A stretch of DNA of 64,000 nt from Chryseobacterium oryzae (GTDB taxonomy: Bacteria; Bacteroidota; Bacteroidia; Flavobacteriales; Weeksellaceae): positions 1 to 64,000 of the forward strand of contig NZ_CP094529.1 of NCBI RefSeq assembly GCF_022811665.1. The letters run 5' to 3'. Below the pieces are notes generated by a model, which saw nothing but the letters and a program-made list of their open reading frames with translations, was not told the DNA's origin and did not search any database. Positions 27,063-35,125 of the stretch are shown here, piece by piece (positions within the stretch are counted from its first letter, which is position 1; every line of letters starts with the position of its first letter). The translations under genes and the position numbers were made by a program.

Positions 27063-27614
27063 ATGAAGAGTAAAGACGCAGAGATAATTGCGCTTATGCA
27101 AGACTCACGAACACTGGATAAAGGGATTCGTGTGATGATGGATGCTTATCAGAGTAGATTATATTGGCACATTAGACGTATTGTAGTGGATGGAGATCTT
27201 GCTCAGGATACGTTGCAGGAAACTTTCATCAAAGCATATCAGAATTTTCATCAGTTTAAAAACGACAGTCAGCTTTATACATGGCTGTACAGAATTGCAA
27301 CCAACGAAGCTTTGCAGCAAATAAATAAACTGAAAAAAATGCAGAAAACAGATGAAGATCCTTCCTATTACATGCAAAATATTATTGCAGATAATACAGA
27401 AGATGATGCCGAAGAAATACAGATTTTATTGCAGAAAGCTATACTGAGCCTCCCTGAAAAACAAAAACTTGTATTTACGATGAGGTATTATGATGATTTG
27501 CCGTACGAAGAAATATCGAAAATTGTAGATATGTCGGTAGGAACGCTTAAGACAAACTATCATTATGCCAAGCAAAAAATAGAAGAATACGTTAAAGAAA
27601 ATTACGAAAGATAA
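27063..27614 (+). CDS. ECF-type RNA polymerase sigma factor
   Basis: 183 residues. Sigma region 2 includes LAQDTLQETFIKAYQNFHQF and TWLYRIATNEALQQI. Region 4 includes LPEKQKLVFTMRYYDDLPYEEISKIVDMSVGTLKTNYHYAKQKIEEYV with its helix-turn-helix. Regions 1 and 3 are absent, as in ECF factors. The next two genes follow at 20 and 6 bp: a membrane protein that looks like an anti-sigma factor and a CpxP/Spy-like secreted protein. The three form a probable envelope-stress module. A TATTTTTG element is at 27031-27038. Confidence 0.95.
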   Translation: MKSKDAEIIALMQDSRTLDKGIRVMMDAYQSRLYWHIRRIVVDGDLAQDTLQETFIKAYQNFHQFKNDSQLYTWLYRIATNEALQQINKLKKMQKTDEDPSYYMQNIIADNTEDDAEEIQILLQKAILSLPEKQKLVFTMRYYDDLPYEEISKIVDMSVGTLKTNYHYAKQKIEEYVKENYER

Positions 27615-27634
27615 TTTTTGATAAAACATTAAAA

Positions 27635-28261
27635 ATGAAAGATTTTAATCTAGATAATTTAGAACGCAAGAACATTTATAAAGTTCCTGAGAATATGTTT
27701 GAAAATATTCAGGAAAGGGTTTTGGGCGGAGTGAAAGATTTTGATCTTGAAGAATTGGAGCGTAAAAATATTTATAAAGTTTCTGAAAATTTATTTTCAA
27801 CAGTTCAGGAGAATGTTTTAGAAAAAATTTCGGAAAAAAGAAAAACTCCTATTTTCAAAATGAACTGGGGATATGTTGCAGCAGCTTCTTTAGCTTTAAT
27901 CTTTGGAACAACTTGGGTTTTTAATTCTAATTCTGACATTTCTGAAAATACTGATTCAGTAACAAATTATGTTCAGAATGTTGAGGTTCCTAAAACGGAT
28001 AATGAGATTGCCAACAATACTGCGACATCAAATATAGCTGCTGAAGATCATGAAGTTATCAAAACAGTAAGCGAATCTAATCCTAAAGTTGCCGTTTCTC
28101 ATGTTTCGGAGAACACATCAGAAAATCAAATTAGAAAAACAGCAAAAGCTAATAATAATGAGATTCACATGAATGAATATATTGAGTCTCTTTCCAATTC
28201 GGAGATTGCAGAATTGGCGAAAAATTCTAGTCAGGATGTTTACCTCGACTTATTTAATTAA
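27635..28261 (+). CDS. Putative membrane anti-sigma factor with duplicated N-terminal motif
   Basis: 208 residues. The first 66 consist of two copies of a 33-residue unit: KDFNLDNLERKNIYKVPENM, then KDFDLEELERKNIYKVSENL, each followed by a F..(I/V)QE.VL helix. One transmembrane helix lies at about 78-97 (YVAAASLALIFGTTWVF). The Ser/Asn/Glu-rich C-terminal part would be periplasmic. No known anti-sigma domain is recognised, so the role is inferred from its place after the sigma gene, the cytoplasmic N-terminus and the single membrane span. Confidence 0.75.
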   Translation: MKDFNLDNLERKNIYKVPENMFENIQERVLGGVKDFDLEELERKNIYKVSENLFSTVQENVLEKISEKRKTPIFKMNWGYVAAASLALIFGTTWVFNSNSDISENTDSVTNYVQNVEVPKTDNEIANNTATSNIAAEDHEVIKTVSESNPKVAVSHVSENTSENQIRKTAKANNNEIHMNEYIESLSNSEIAELAKNSSQDVYLDLFN

Positions 28262-28267
28262 ACGAAG

Positions 28268-28780
28268 ATGAAAAAAATATTATTTATACTTTTTATAATG
28301 ACAGGTTTGATGCTGAATGCACAAATCAATAATTATGATTGGAAAAATATGACCCGCGAGAAAAGACAGGCGGTAATAAACAGTCTTCCTCCAGATGAAA
28401 GAAAGGCACTTCTCACAGATTTGAGAAATAAAATGGTTCTGGATATGTTGGATGTAGCACCTAAAGACAAAGATGAATTTACCGAGGTTTACAACGAGTA
28501 TCTGGATAATCAGAAAAAAATAATGAAACAGTTTAACTCCGATTTTGATCCTGAAAAGCTTAGCGAAGAAGAGGCAAAGCAAAAACTTCAGCAGAGTTTC
28601 GAGTTAGGTCAAAAATTATTAGACAATAAAAAGAAATATGCGGAAAAAATGCAGACTGTTATTCCTTGTCAGAAAGTTTTAAAATTATTTAACTCTGAAG
28701 CGATGATGAGAGATAAAATGAACCAAAGAAAACCGCATAACGAAAAACATACTATGCCCGAAAAAAAACAAAACCCATAA
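28268..28780 (+). CDS. Secreted helical protein, CpxP/Spy-like sigma-module partner
   Basis: 170 residues with a signal peptide (1-19, LMLNAQ). The mature protein is strongly helical and charged: MTREKRQAVINSLPPDERKA, then DEFTEVYNEYLDNQKKIMKQF. It resembles the family annotated in Flavobacteriia as sensor of ECF-type sigma factor, which is similar in size and helical style to Spy/CpxP. It is the third gene of the sigma module, 6 bp after the putative anti-sigma gene. Periplasmic stress sensing is inference. Confidence 0.7.
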   Translation: MKKILFILFIMTGLMLNAQINNYDWKNMTREKRQAVINSLPPDERKALLTDLRNKMVLDMLDVAPKDKDEFTEVYNEYLDNQKKIMKQFNSDFDPEKLSEEEAKQKLQQSFELGQKLLDNKKKYAEKMQTVIPCQKVLKLFNSEAMMRDKMNQRKPHNEKHTMPEKKQNP

Positions 28781-28802
28781 TAGTTTATTTTTTTAATGTT
28801 GG

Positions 28803-28840
28803 ACGACTCTTGCAATTTATTGTGAGGGTCGTTTAATTTT
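28803..28840 (+). terminator. Terminator of the first ECF module
   Basis: A 13-bp stem with three G-U pairs is built from ACGACTCTTGCAA and TTGTGAGGGTCGT, with loop TTTAT and a T-rich tail, just after the operon. Confidence 0.75.
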
Positions 28841-28851
28841 CAAGAAAAGCT

Positions 28852-28859
28852 TATTTTTG
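28852..28859 (+). promoter_or_regulatory. -7 element for gene at 28874
   Basis: TATTTTTG matches TAnnTTTG, 14 bp before the start codon, so the leader would be very short. Confidence 0.5.
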
Positions 28860-28873
28860 CAAAAAAAATAAGT

Positions 28874-29890
28874 ATGAAGAAATTGTTTCAAATCGTGTTT
28901 TGCTTTATGGCTGTCTTATCATTTTCTCAATCTACAGAAGCCATTAAATTTAAAGGAAATATTACCAGATTTGATGGTGTTACTTATAAAGGTTTTAATG
29001 TTTTAGACCAAAGGCAAGATAAATCGATTGGAAATTTACCCTTTAATGAAAATAAAGAAATGAAAGAAGTGGTTTTTTCTACAACTCCAGAAAACGATTT
29101 CAAAGCTTGGTTTAGCAGAGGGAATACTTTAGATGGGAAAAATGAACTGATTCTTATTTTAAAGAAACTGAAACTTTCTACAGGCGAAAGCGACGGAAAG
29201 AAAACCAACGGAAATATGGATTTTTCAGCTCAAATATTCCAAAAGGAAGGCGACAAATACCGTTTTCTGTATAAAAAAGATACAGCTTTTGCTTTTCAGG
29301 ATAAACGAGTTTCAGAGTTAATGGTGAAAAATATTCCAGTAATTTTTTCAGAGTTTATTAAAAAAGCTTACACTTTAGAACCTGCTAAAGATGCAGTGTT
29401 ACTCAGTAATCTTTCTGATTATGAAGCGTATGTAAAAAACAAATATGAAGCCTTTAAAAGTGACAAACTCAAGGATGGAATATATTTAGATTTCAACTCT
29501 TTTTTAAATCAAAATCCGTTAAAAGGAAATTTTGAATTAGAAAGAAATGATAAAGGCGAAGTAACCAAGGCAATAAAAATAGAAAACGATAAAAAAGAAA
29601 AAATATCTGCCAATAAAATGTTTGCTTATGTGGAAAATGGCAAAGCTTATAAGAAAACAATGTCAGGCTTTATAGAAATCAATAAAAATGAAAACGGATT
29701 TTATATAATAGCCAATAGAGGACAGATTTTTCCTGCAGACTACAATAGTACTTACGGTATGTTTGGCTTAATAGGTGCAGTAGCCGGTTCTATTGAGCAA
29801 GCTTCCAAACAGAAGAAAATGAAAAATGAAGATAAACAAGAAGTTTATATTGATACTTTAACGGGAGAATACGATTTTCAGGATAAATAA
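28874..29890 (+). CDS. Secreted protein of unknown function
   Basis: 338 residues with a signal peptide (1-19, LSFSQ). The mature part is lysine-rich, with a beta-rich first half and a segment at 270-320 ending in a small hydrophobic Gly/Ala stretch ([18 protein letters not shown]) that could be a weak membrane or amphipathic helix. I do not recognise the family. It is monocistronic, between two terminators. Confidence 0.75.
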   Translation: MKKLFQIVFCFMAVLSFSQSTEAIKFKGNITRFDGVTYKGFNVLDQRQDKSIGNLPFNENKEMKEVVFSTTPENDFKAWFSRGNTLDGKNELILILKKLKLSTGESDGKKTNGNMDFSAQIFQKEGDKYRFLYKKDTAFAFQDKRVSELMVKNIPVIFSEFIKKAYTLEPAKDAVLLSNLSDYEAYVKNKYEAFKSDKLKDGIYLDFNSFLNQNPLKGNFELERNDKGEVTKAIKIENDKKEKISANKMFAYVENGKAYKKTMSGFIEINKNENGFYIIANRGQIFPADYNSTYGMFGLIGAVAGSIEQASKQKKMKNEDKQEVYIDTLTGEYDFQDK

Positions 29891-29917
29891 ATCAATTTAT
29901 TTCATTGCTTACAGATT

Positions 29918-29946
29918 AAGAGAGACGAATTGTCTCTCTTTTTTTT
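29918..29946 (+). terminator. Terminator before lepA
   Basis: A 9-bp stem, AAGAGAGAC (29918-29926) with GTCTCTCTT (29932-29940), is followed by a run of T. Its T-run abuts the lepA -7 element. Confidence 0.92.
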
Positions 29947-29953
29947 ATCTTTG
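29946..29953 (+). promoter_or_regulatory. -7 element for lepA
   Basis: TATCTTTG matches TAnnTTTG, 19 bp before the lepA ATG. Confidence 0.55.
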
Positions 29954-29972
29954 CAAATTACATCGTTCATCA

Positions 29973-31769
29973 ATGAAAAACATACGAAATTTTTGCATAA
30001 TCGCGCATATTGACCACGGTAAATCTACTTTGGCAGACCGTCTTTTAGAATATACTAATACGGTTACTCAGAGAGAATTACAATCTCAGACGCTGGATGA
30101 TATGGATTTGGAAAAAGAACGTGGGATTACCATTAAATCTCACGCCATCCAGATGGATTATGAATATAAAGGAGAAAAATTTATATTAAACTTAATTGAT
30201 ACACCGGGGCACGTCGATTTTTCTTACGAAGTTTCCCGCTCTATCGCTGCTTGTGAAGGTGCACTTCTTATCGTAGATGCTGCACAAAGTATTCAGGCTC
30301 AGACGATTTCTAATTTGTATTTGGCGTTAGAAAATGACTTAACCATTATTCCTATTCTTAATAAAATAGATTTGCCTTCTGCCAATCCAGAGGAAGTAAC
30401 CGACGAAATTATGAATCTTATCGGTTGCGATTATGATGACGTTCTAAGAGTTTCCGGTAAAACTGGAGAAGGCGTTCATCATTTGTTGGAACAGATTGTT
30501 GAGAGAATTCCAGCACCGGTTGGAGATCCCAATGCGCCACTTCAGGCTTTGATTTTTGACTCGGTTTATAACCCATTTAGAGGAATTGAAGCTTACTTCA
30601 AAGTAGTAAACGGAAGTATTTCTAAAAATGAAAAAATAAAATTCTTCGCTACCGGAAAAGAATACGGTGCGGATGAAGTCGGTACTCTGAAACTAAAACA
30701 AGTTCCAAAGAAAACCGTAGAATGTGGCGATGTAGGTTACTTGGTTTCTGGGATAAAAGATGCCCGAGAAGTAAAAGTAGGAGATACCATCACATCATTT
30801 GATAAGCCTGCAGCCGGACCGATTGAAGGTTTTGAAGAAGTAAAACCCATGGTTTTTGCAGGGATTTATCCAATTGATTCTGAGGATTTTGAGGAATTGA
30901 GATTTTCATTAGAAAAATTAAGACTGAATGATGCTTCTTTGGTTTTCGAGCCAGAAAGTTCAGCGGCTTTAGGCTTCGGTTTCCGCTGCGGATTTTTAGG
31001 AATGCTTCACATGGAAATCGTTCAGGAACGTCTCGATAGAGAGTTCAACATGAATGTGATCACCACGGTACCCAACGTTTCTTATCACGGGTTTACAAAG
31101 AAAGATCCGGAAGAAGTTATACTGATTAATAACCCATCCGAAATGATGGATCCTACCACTATGGATAGGGTAGAAGAGCCATTTATCAAGGCTTCTATCA
31201 TTACAAAATCCGATTTTGTGGGAGCTGTGATGACGCTTTGTATCGAGAAACGTGGCGAAATTGTCAACCAAAGTTATCTGACTTCGGAAAGGGTAGAATT
31301 GATCTTCAATATGCCTTTGGCAGAGGTTGTTTTCGATTTCTATGACCGACTGAAATCTATTTCTAAAGGTTACGCATCGTTTGATTATCATCCGATTGGT
31401 TTCCGTGCTTCCAAATTGGTAAAAATGGATATACTGATTAATGGTGATATGGTGGATGCTTTATCATCATTAATTCATGATTCTAATGCTTATCATATTG
31501 GTAAAAAGATGTGTGAAAAACTGAGAGAATTAATCCCGAGACAACAGTTTGATATTGCGGTTCAGGCGGCTTTGGGTACCAAAGTTATTGCCAGAGAAAC
31601 CATCAAGGCTTTAAGAAAAGATGTTACTGCAAAATGTTACGGTGGAGATATCTCCAGAAAGCGTAAACTTCTGGAAAAACAGAAAGAAGGTAAGAAAAAA
31701 ATGAAACAGATTGGTAGAGTAGAAGTACCTCAATCGGCATTTATGGCTGTTCTTAAGCTGAATGATTAA
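29973..31769 (+). CDS. lepA: Elongation factor 4 (LepA)
   Basis: A ribosome-associated GTPase implicated in back-translocation and 30S assembly. The 598 residues match LepA. G motifs are [13 protein letters not shown] at 11-23, DTPGH (G3) and NKIDLP (G4). The C-terminal LepA-specific domain with [23 protein letters not shown] and the basic tail [17 protein letters not shown] is complete. Confidence 0.99.
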   Translation: MKNIRNFCIIAHIDHGKSTLADRLLEYTNTVTQRELQSQTLDDMDLEKERGITIKSHAIQMDYEYKGEKFILNLIDTPGHVDFSYEVSRSIAACEGALLIVDAAQSIQAQTISNLYLALENDLTIIPILNKIDLPSANPEEVTDEIMNLIGCDYDDVLRVSGKTGEGVHHLLEQIVERIPAPVGDPNAPLQALIFDSVYNPFRGIEAYFKVVNGSISKNEKIKFFATGKEYGADEVGTLKLKQVPKKTVECGDVGYLVSGIKDAREVKVGDTITSFDKPAAGPIEGFEEVKPMVFAGIYPIDSEDFEELRFSLEKLRLNDASLVFEPESSAALGFGFRCGFLGMLHMEIVQERLDREFNMNVITTVPNVSYHGFTKKDPEEVILINNPSEMMDPTTMDRVEEPFIKASIITKSDFVGAVMTLCIEKRGEIVNQSYLTSERVELIFNMPLAEVVFDFYDRLKSISKGYASFDYHPIGFRASKLVKMDILINGDMVDALSSLIHDSNAYHIGKKMCEKLRELIPRQQFDIAVQAALGTKVIARETIKALRKDVTAKCYGGDISRKRKLLEKQKEGKKKMKQIGRVEVPQSAFMAVLKLND

Positions 31770-31794
31770 GAAAAACATTCCAATAAAAAAAAGT

Positions 31795-31825
31795 AATCCA
31801 CAGAAAATTTCTGTGGATTTTTTAT
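31795..31825 (+). terminator. Terminator of lepA
   Basis: An inverted repeat, AATCCACAGAAA (31795-31806) and TTTCTGTGGATT (31808-31819), is followed by T6. It could also serve the convergent minus-strand gene. Confidence 0.92.
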
Positions 31826-31851
31826 TGAAAAACATTACCAAATAAGAAAAC

Positions 31852-32994
31852 TTATTTTAAAATATAAAACAATTTACTGGTATATGTTGCTGAAGAGTGT
31901 GTTTTTTCCTTTTCAAACGATGCTTTGTCTTCTCCTAATTTTTTTATTAAAGGAATATTCGAATTTAATCTTGGGTTGATTTTTATATCATTAACCAACA
32001 AAGCAGCTTTCTCAAATTCATCGGTTATGAAATATGAAATGAAGAGATTTCGTTTTAACGCAAGTAATACATCTTCGTTTGTTGTGAGTTTTATTTCGTT
32101 TTCATAATAGTCTGAAAGAGACTGTATCTGCGTTAGTTTTTCTTTAGGAATGTATTTGTCTTTATAGGCAATAGATGCAATATCTTTTGCTAATTGTTTC
32201 AGTTGTTCTGTTTTGGTATTGTATTCAGCAAATTTTTCATTTTTTTTATCTTTAAAAAATTCAACGAAAAGAGTTCCTGTATTATCAAGAGTTATGCTGT
32301 ATTTTTCATTGAAAGCGTTCCATGATCCTGCTATTTGGTTTTGTCCAATTAATGCATCGAAAATCGCCATAGTAATATTGCTTGCCTCTTTGGTAAAGTA
32401 CGCTTTTGAAGCTTCCTGTGCTTCGGATAACGTAGGGAAATCTGTTTCCGTTAGTTTGCGCATTTCATCTCTGGCATAAACTTTATCCGAAAAGTTTAGA
32501 TTTTCATATTTTATATTTAAGGTATCTTCTTTTACCAATTCTCCGCTAAACGAATCCTTAAAAGTTATATGAAGAGGAACTTCTAAAAACACTGAAATAC
32601 GGTATTTATTTTCCCATGCAGTGCCGGATTTATACATTTTAGAGTCAGCTATTAAATCACCTATTTTTACAGTCGCATCCAGAACACCACTTCCGGATTT
32701 TGTAGTTTTTTCTAAATTTCCAATTCTGAGGTAGCTTTCCTTAGAGTCGTTTCTTATTTTCGTGAAATTATTTTCGTTGATACTCGTTTCTGATATGGGT
32801 TTTCCATCAGATTTTACGATCATTTTAGTATTAGAAATATCAATTTGAGTTTTATACTCTAAAAATTTATACGAAAAAGCATATTCCGGATATTTTATAA
32901 AGTAACTACTAGCAGATTCTGAATAAGTTTTGACTTTTTGCGCAAATGCACCAATAGCAAAAGTCACTAATAATAGAGTGAGTCTTTTTTTCAT
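31852..32994 (-). CDS. Secreted protein of unknown function
   Basis: 380 residues from the ATG at 32992-32994, which gives a clean signal peptide (MKKRLTLLLVTFAIGAFAQ). A longer frame from 33039 would cross the -7 element TACTTTTG at 33009-33016 and is rejected. The mature protein is beta-rich in its first half (about 25-200), with charged helices towards the end (LKQLAKDIASIAYKDKYIPKEKLTQIQSL). I recognise no family. It is convergent with lepA and monocistronic. Confidence 0.75.
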   Translation of the reverse strand: MKKRLTLLLVTFAIGAFAQKVKTYSESASSYFIKYPEYAFSYKFLEYKTQIDISNTKMIVKSDGKPISETSINENNFTKIRNDSKESYLRIGNLEKTTKSGSGVLDATVKIGDLIADSKMYKSGTAWENKYRISVFLEVPLHITFKDSFSGELVKEDTLNIKYENLNFSDKVYARDEMRKLTETDFPTLSEAQEASKAYFTKEASNITMAIFDALIGQNQIAGSWNAFNEKYSITLDNTGTLFVEFFKDKKNEKFAEYNTKTEQLKQLAKDIASIAYKDKYIPKEKLTQIQSLSDYYENEIKLTTNEDVLLALKRNLFISYFITDEFEKAALLVNDIKINPRLNSNIPLIKKLGEDKASFEKEKTHSSATYTSKLFYILK

Positions 32995-33008
32995 TTTATG
33001 TGTTTTTT

Positions 33009-33016
33009 CAAAAGTA
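33009..33016 (-). promoter_or_regulatory. -7 element for gene at 31852-32994
   Basis: TACTTTTG on the minus strand matches TAnnTTTG, 14 bp before the chosen ATG. Confidence 0.55.
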
Positions 33017-33197
33017 AAAAAAATATAAAAGAGGCACAATAGGTTTATGATAATTTACTGAATTTTCCTTTAATGCACAGGCAACCAAACTAATTCTGCT
33101 AAATCTATTAAGCTGAATAATTAATTATCTCCATTCATTTTAAAATATAATCCAAAGAATTTTCTGTGGATTTTTTTGTTTCGATAACTGAAAAGTA

Positions 33198-33205
33198 TAT
33201 TTTTG
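33198..33205 (+). promoter_or_regulatory. -7 element of the Nudix regulator gene
   Basis: TATTTTTG matches TAnnTTTG, 24 bp before the ATG. The putative operator at 33205-33219 starts at its last base. Confidence 0.55.
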
Positions 33206-33219
33206 TGTATTCATCACAC
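33205..33219. promoter_or_regulatory. Putative operator site D (regulator promoter)
   Basis: GTGTATTCATCACAC fits GYGT-N7-ACRC, the pattern of the three sites in front of the downstream operon. It also lies within a wider inverted repeat, TTTGTG-N9-CACAAA (33202-33222). It covers the expected transcription start of the regulator gene, which suggests autorepression. Confidence 0.5.
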
Positions 33220-33229
33220 AAACTAAACT

Positions 33230-33907
33230 ATGCAGAATATCAAAGTGGCTGTAGACGCCGTTATTTTTGGCTATTTCGATAAGAAAGACCTCCAGATTCT
33301 TTTGATAAAAAGAAAGATAGAACCTTTTAAAGGTGATTGGGCACTTCCCGGTGGATTGGTTTTGGATGATGAAAATCTTGATGATGCGGTAAAGCGTGAG
33401 CTTCACGAAGAAGCGGGCATAAAACCTGATTTTTTAGAACAACTCTACACCTTTGGCAATGTTGGTCGGGATCCGAGGAATCGCGTCGTTTCTATTGCTT
33501 ATTTGGGTTTGGTAAATCCTTCTTATCATGAACTTTTTGCAGATTCTGATGCAGATGATGCACAGTGGTTCAGTATCAATCAGCTTCCGAAAGTGGCTTT
33601 TGACCATCAAATAATTATTGAAACAGCACTCAAGAGGCTTCGCACAAAAATCCAATATCAGCCAATTGGTTTTAACCTTCTTAATGAAGAATTTGCCTTT
33701 TCTGATCTTGAAAATCTGTATAAAACCATTATTGGAAAAGAGATTGACCGCAGAAATTTCAGAAAGAAAATAATGAGTTATGGACTCCTGAATGACACTA
33801 ATATTCTTAAAAAAGAAGGTACGGGAAGACCTGGAAAATTGTTTACTTTCAATCAGCAGAAATATAAGGAACTGGAAGAACAAGGTTTCTATTTTGAGAT
33901 CAAATAA
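33230..33907 (+). CDS. NrtR-like Nudix transcription regulator
   Basis: 225 residues: an N-terminal Nudix domain with an intact box G-x5-E-x7-REL-x-EE-x-GI at residues 42-64, and a C-terminal winged-helix domain at about 150-225 containing NRRNFRKKIMSYGLL and GTGRPGKLFTF. This is the architecture of NrtR, a repressor of NAD genes that senses ADP-ribose, and of the related AraR regulators of Bacteroidota. The intact box leaves catalysis possible. It lies 175 bp upstream of an operon of NAD/ADP-ribose genes, with shared operator-like sites at both promoters, which favours an NrtR-like role over arabinose control. Confidence 0.85.
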   Translation: MQNIKVAVDAVIFGYFDKKDLQILLIKRKIEPFKGDWALPGGLVLDDENLDDAVKRELHEEAGIKPDFLEQLYTFGNVGRDPRNRVVSIAYLGLVNPSYHELFADSDADDAQWFSINQLPKVAFDHQIIIETALKRLRTKIQYQPIGFNLLNEEFAFSDLENLYKTIIGKEIDRRNFRKKIMSYGLLNDTNILKKEGTGRPGKLFTFNQQKYKELEEQGFYFEIK

Positions 33908-33944
33908 TTTTAATTTACTGGAAATCAAATTTTTAAATTAATTA

Positions 33945-33959
33945 GCGTAAAAATAACGC
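33945..33959. promoter_or_regulatory. Putative operator site A
   Basis: GCGTAAAAATAACGC (GYGT-N7-ACRC) is the first of three near-identical 15-mers in the 175-bp gap before the SPFH-NADK-macro-Sir2 operon. It lies just upstream of the -7-like element at 33963. Confidence 0.55.
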
Positions 33960-33962
33960 AAA

Positions 33963-33970
33963 TAAATTTG
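33963..33970 (+). promoter_or_regulatory. -7-like element 1 of the NAD/ADP-ribose operon
   Basis: TAAATTTG matches TAnnTTTG between operator sites A and B. Confidence 0.4.
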
Positions 33971-33991
33971 GAAAACAGAATTATAATTCTT

Positions 33992-33999
33992 TAAATTTG
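33992..33999 (+). promoter_or_regulatory. -7-like element 2 of the NAD/ADP-ribose operon
   Basis: TAAATTTG matches TAnnTTTG and overlaps the first base of operator site B. A TTG at 33968-33970 is 21 bp upstream, close to the -33 spacing. It is the better of the two promoter candidates. Confidence 0.5.
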
Positions 34000-34013
34000 T
34001 GTAAAATTAACGC
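33999..34013. promoter_or_regulatory. Putative operator site B
   Basis: GTGTAAAATTAACGC is the second 15-mer, 54 bp from site A. It sits over the predicted transcription start, a position suited to repression. Confidence 0.55.
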
Positions 34014-34041
34014 AATAAGAAAATTGTTTCATTTTTAATTA

Positions 34042-34056
34042 GCGTAAATATAACAC
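34042..34056. promoter_or_regulatory. Putative operator site C
   Basis: GCGTAAATATAACAC is the third 15-mer, 43 bp from site B and 26 bp before the SPFH start codon. Confidence 0.55.
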
Positions 34057-34082
34057 AAATATTAACTTAAAATTGTAAAGCT

Positions 34083-35087
34083 ATGTTCGGTTTCAGACAC
34101 ATTAAATTCGATTCTATGACTTACGTTCTTCATTTTAAAAATGGAAATATCGTAAAAGAAGGAAGAGGTTTATCATTCTTTTATTTTGCTCCCAATTCGT
34201 CCATCGTTGCGATTCCGATGGGAAGTAATGATCTGCCTTTTATCTTTAATGAAAACACGCACGATTATCAGACAGTGAAAATTCAGGGGCAAATCAGTTA
34301 TAAGATTACAGATCCGAAAGCACTTTCAAATACCTTAGATTTCACCGTAAACGAGACTGGAGTTTATAAGAAAAATGATATCGAAAAGCTGAATCAGAGA
34401 ATCATCAATCTTGCTCAGACTGCAACTTCGTCTTTTATTCATCAATTAAGTTTAAAAGATGCCATTCGTTCTGCAAAACAGATTGAAGGTAATATTCTGG
34501 AAGGATTGATGAATTCTGAAGCCATAAAAACAATGGGGATTGAAATTCTTGGAGCTAATATTCTCGCTGTTCAAACTACCCCGGAAATGGCTAGAGCTTT
34601 GGAAACGGAAACCAGAGAAAAACTACAGCAGCAAGCTGATGAAGCAATATATGAAAGAAGAAATTTTGCCGTGGAACAGGAAAGAAGAATTAAAGAATCT
34701 GAACTGAATACGGAAATTGCAGTAGAAGAAAAGCAAAAACAGATTGAGGAAAAAAGAATGGAAACCGAAGTGCAGCAGGAAGAAAATAACAGAATTCTGA
34801 GAGAGATGAAAATTGCTGCGGATATTTCTGTCGAAAATCAAAGAAAACAGCTTATAGAACAAAAAACGGAAAATGACAGAAAAGAAGCTGAAACACAAGG
34901 TTATATTTTGGAAACTTCTTTAAAACCTTACAAAGAAATCGACTGGAAAGTTTTGAGTGCTTTAAGCGGAAATCAGGATGCGAAAAGTAATATTGCTTTG
35001 GCTTTCAGAGAATTGGCTGAAAATGCGGACAAAATCGGAACGTTAAATATCAGTCCTGATTTATTAGACACTGTTTTGAAAAAGTAA
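34083..35087 (+). CDS. Soluble SPFH/band-7 domain protein
   Basis: 334 residues. An SPFH-like beta domain covers about 5-170 (DYQTVKIQGQISYKITDP, then the helix pair ending at AVQTTPEMARALE). A long charged coiled coil follows at about 180-265 (Glu/Lys/Arg-rich). The C-terminal region at 270-334 is compact. Band-7 proteins usually start with a membrane segment. None is visible here, so a cytoplasmic oligomer is likely. It is the first gene of an operon with NAD kinase-like, J1-like, macrodomain and sirtuin genes. Its role in that pathway is unknown. A scaffold is one possibility, as inference. Confidence 0.87.
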   Translation: MFGFRHIKFDSMTYVLHFKNGNIVKEGRGLSFFYFAPNSSIVAIPMGSNDLPFIFNENTHDYQTVKIQGQISYKITDPKALSNTLDFTVNETGVYKKNDIEKLNQRIINLAQTATSSFIHQLSLKDAIRSAKQIEGNILEGLMNSEAIKTMGIEILGANILAVQTTPEMARALETETREKLQQQADEAIYERRNFAVEQERRIKESELNTEIAVEEKQKQIEEKRMETEVQQEENNRILREMKIAADISVENQRKQLIEQKTENDRKEAETQGYILETSLKPYKEIDWKVLSALSGNQDAKSNIALAFRELAENADKIGTLNISPDLLDTVLKK

Positions 35088-35125
35088 AAGAGTAGGTCAA
35101 AAATTTTATCTCACAAATCAAAAAA

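Noticed and set aside
33150..33178. Sequence resembling the right arm of the lepA terminator (TTTCTGTGGATTTTTTT)
   Set aside because: Only one arm is present and no matching left arm lies nearby, so it is not a terminator.
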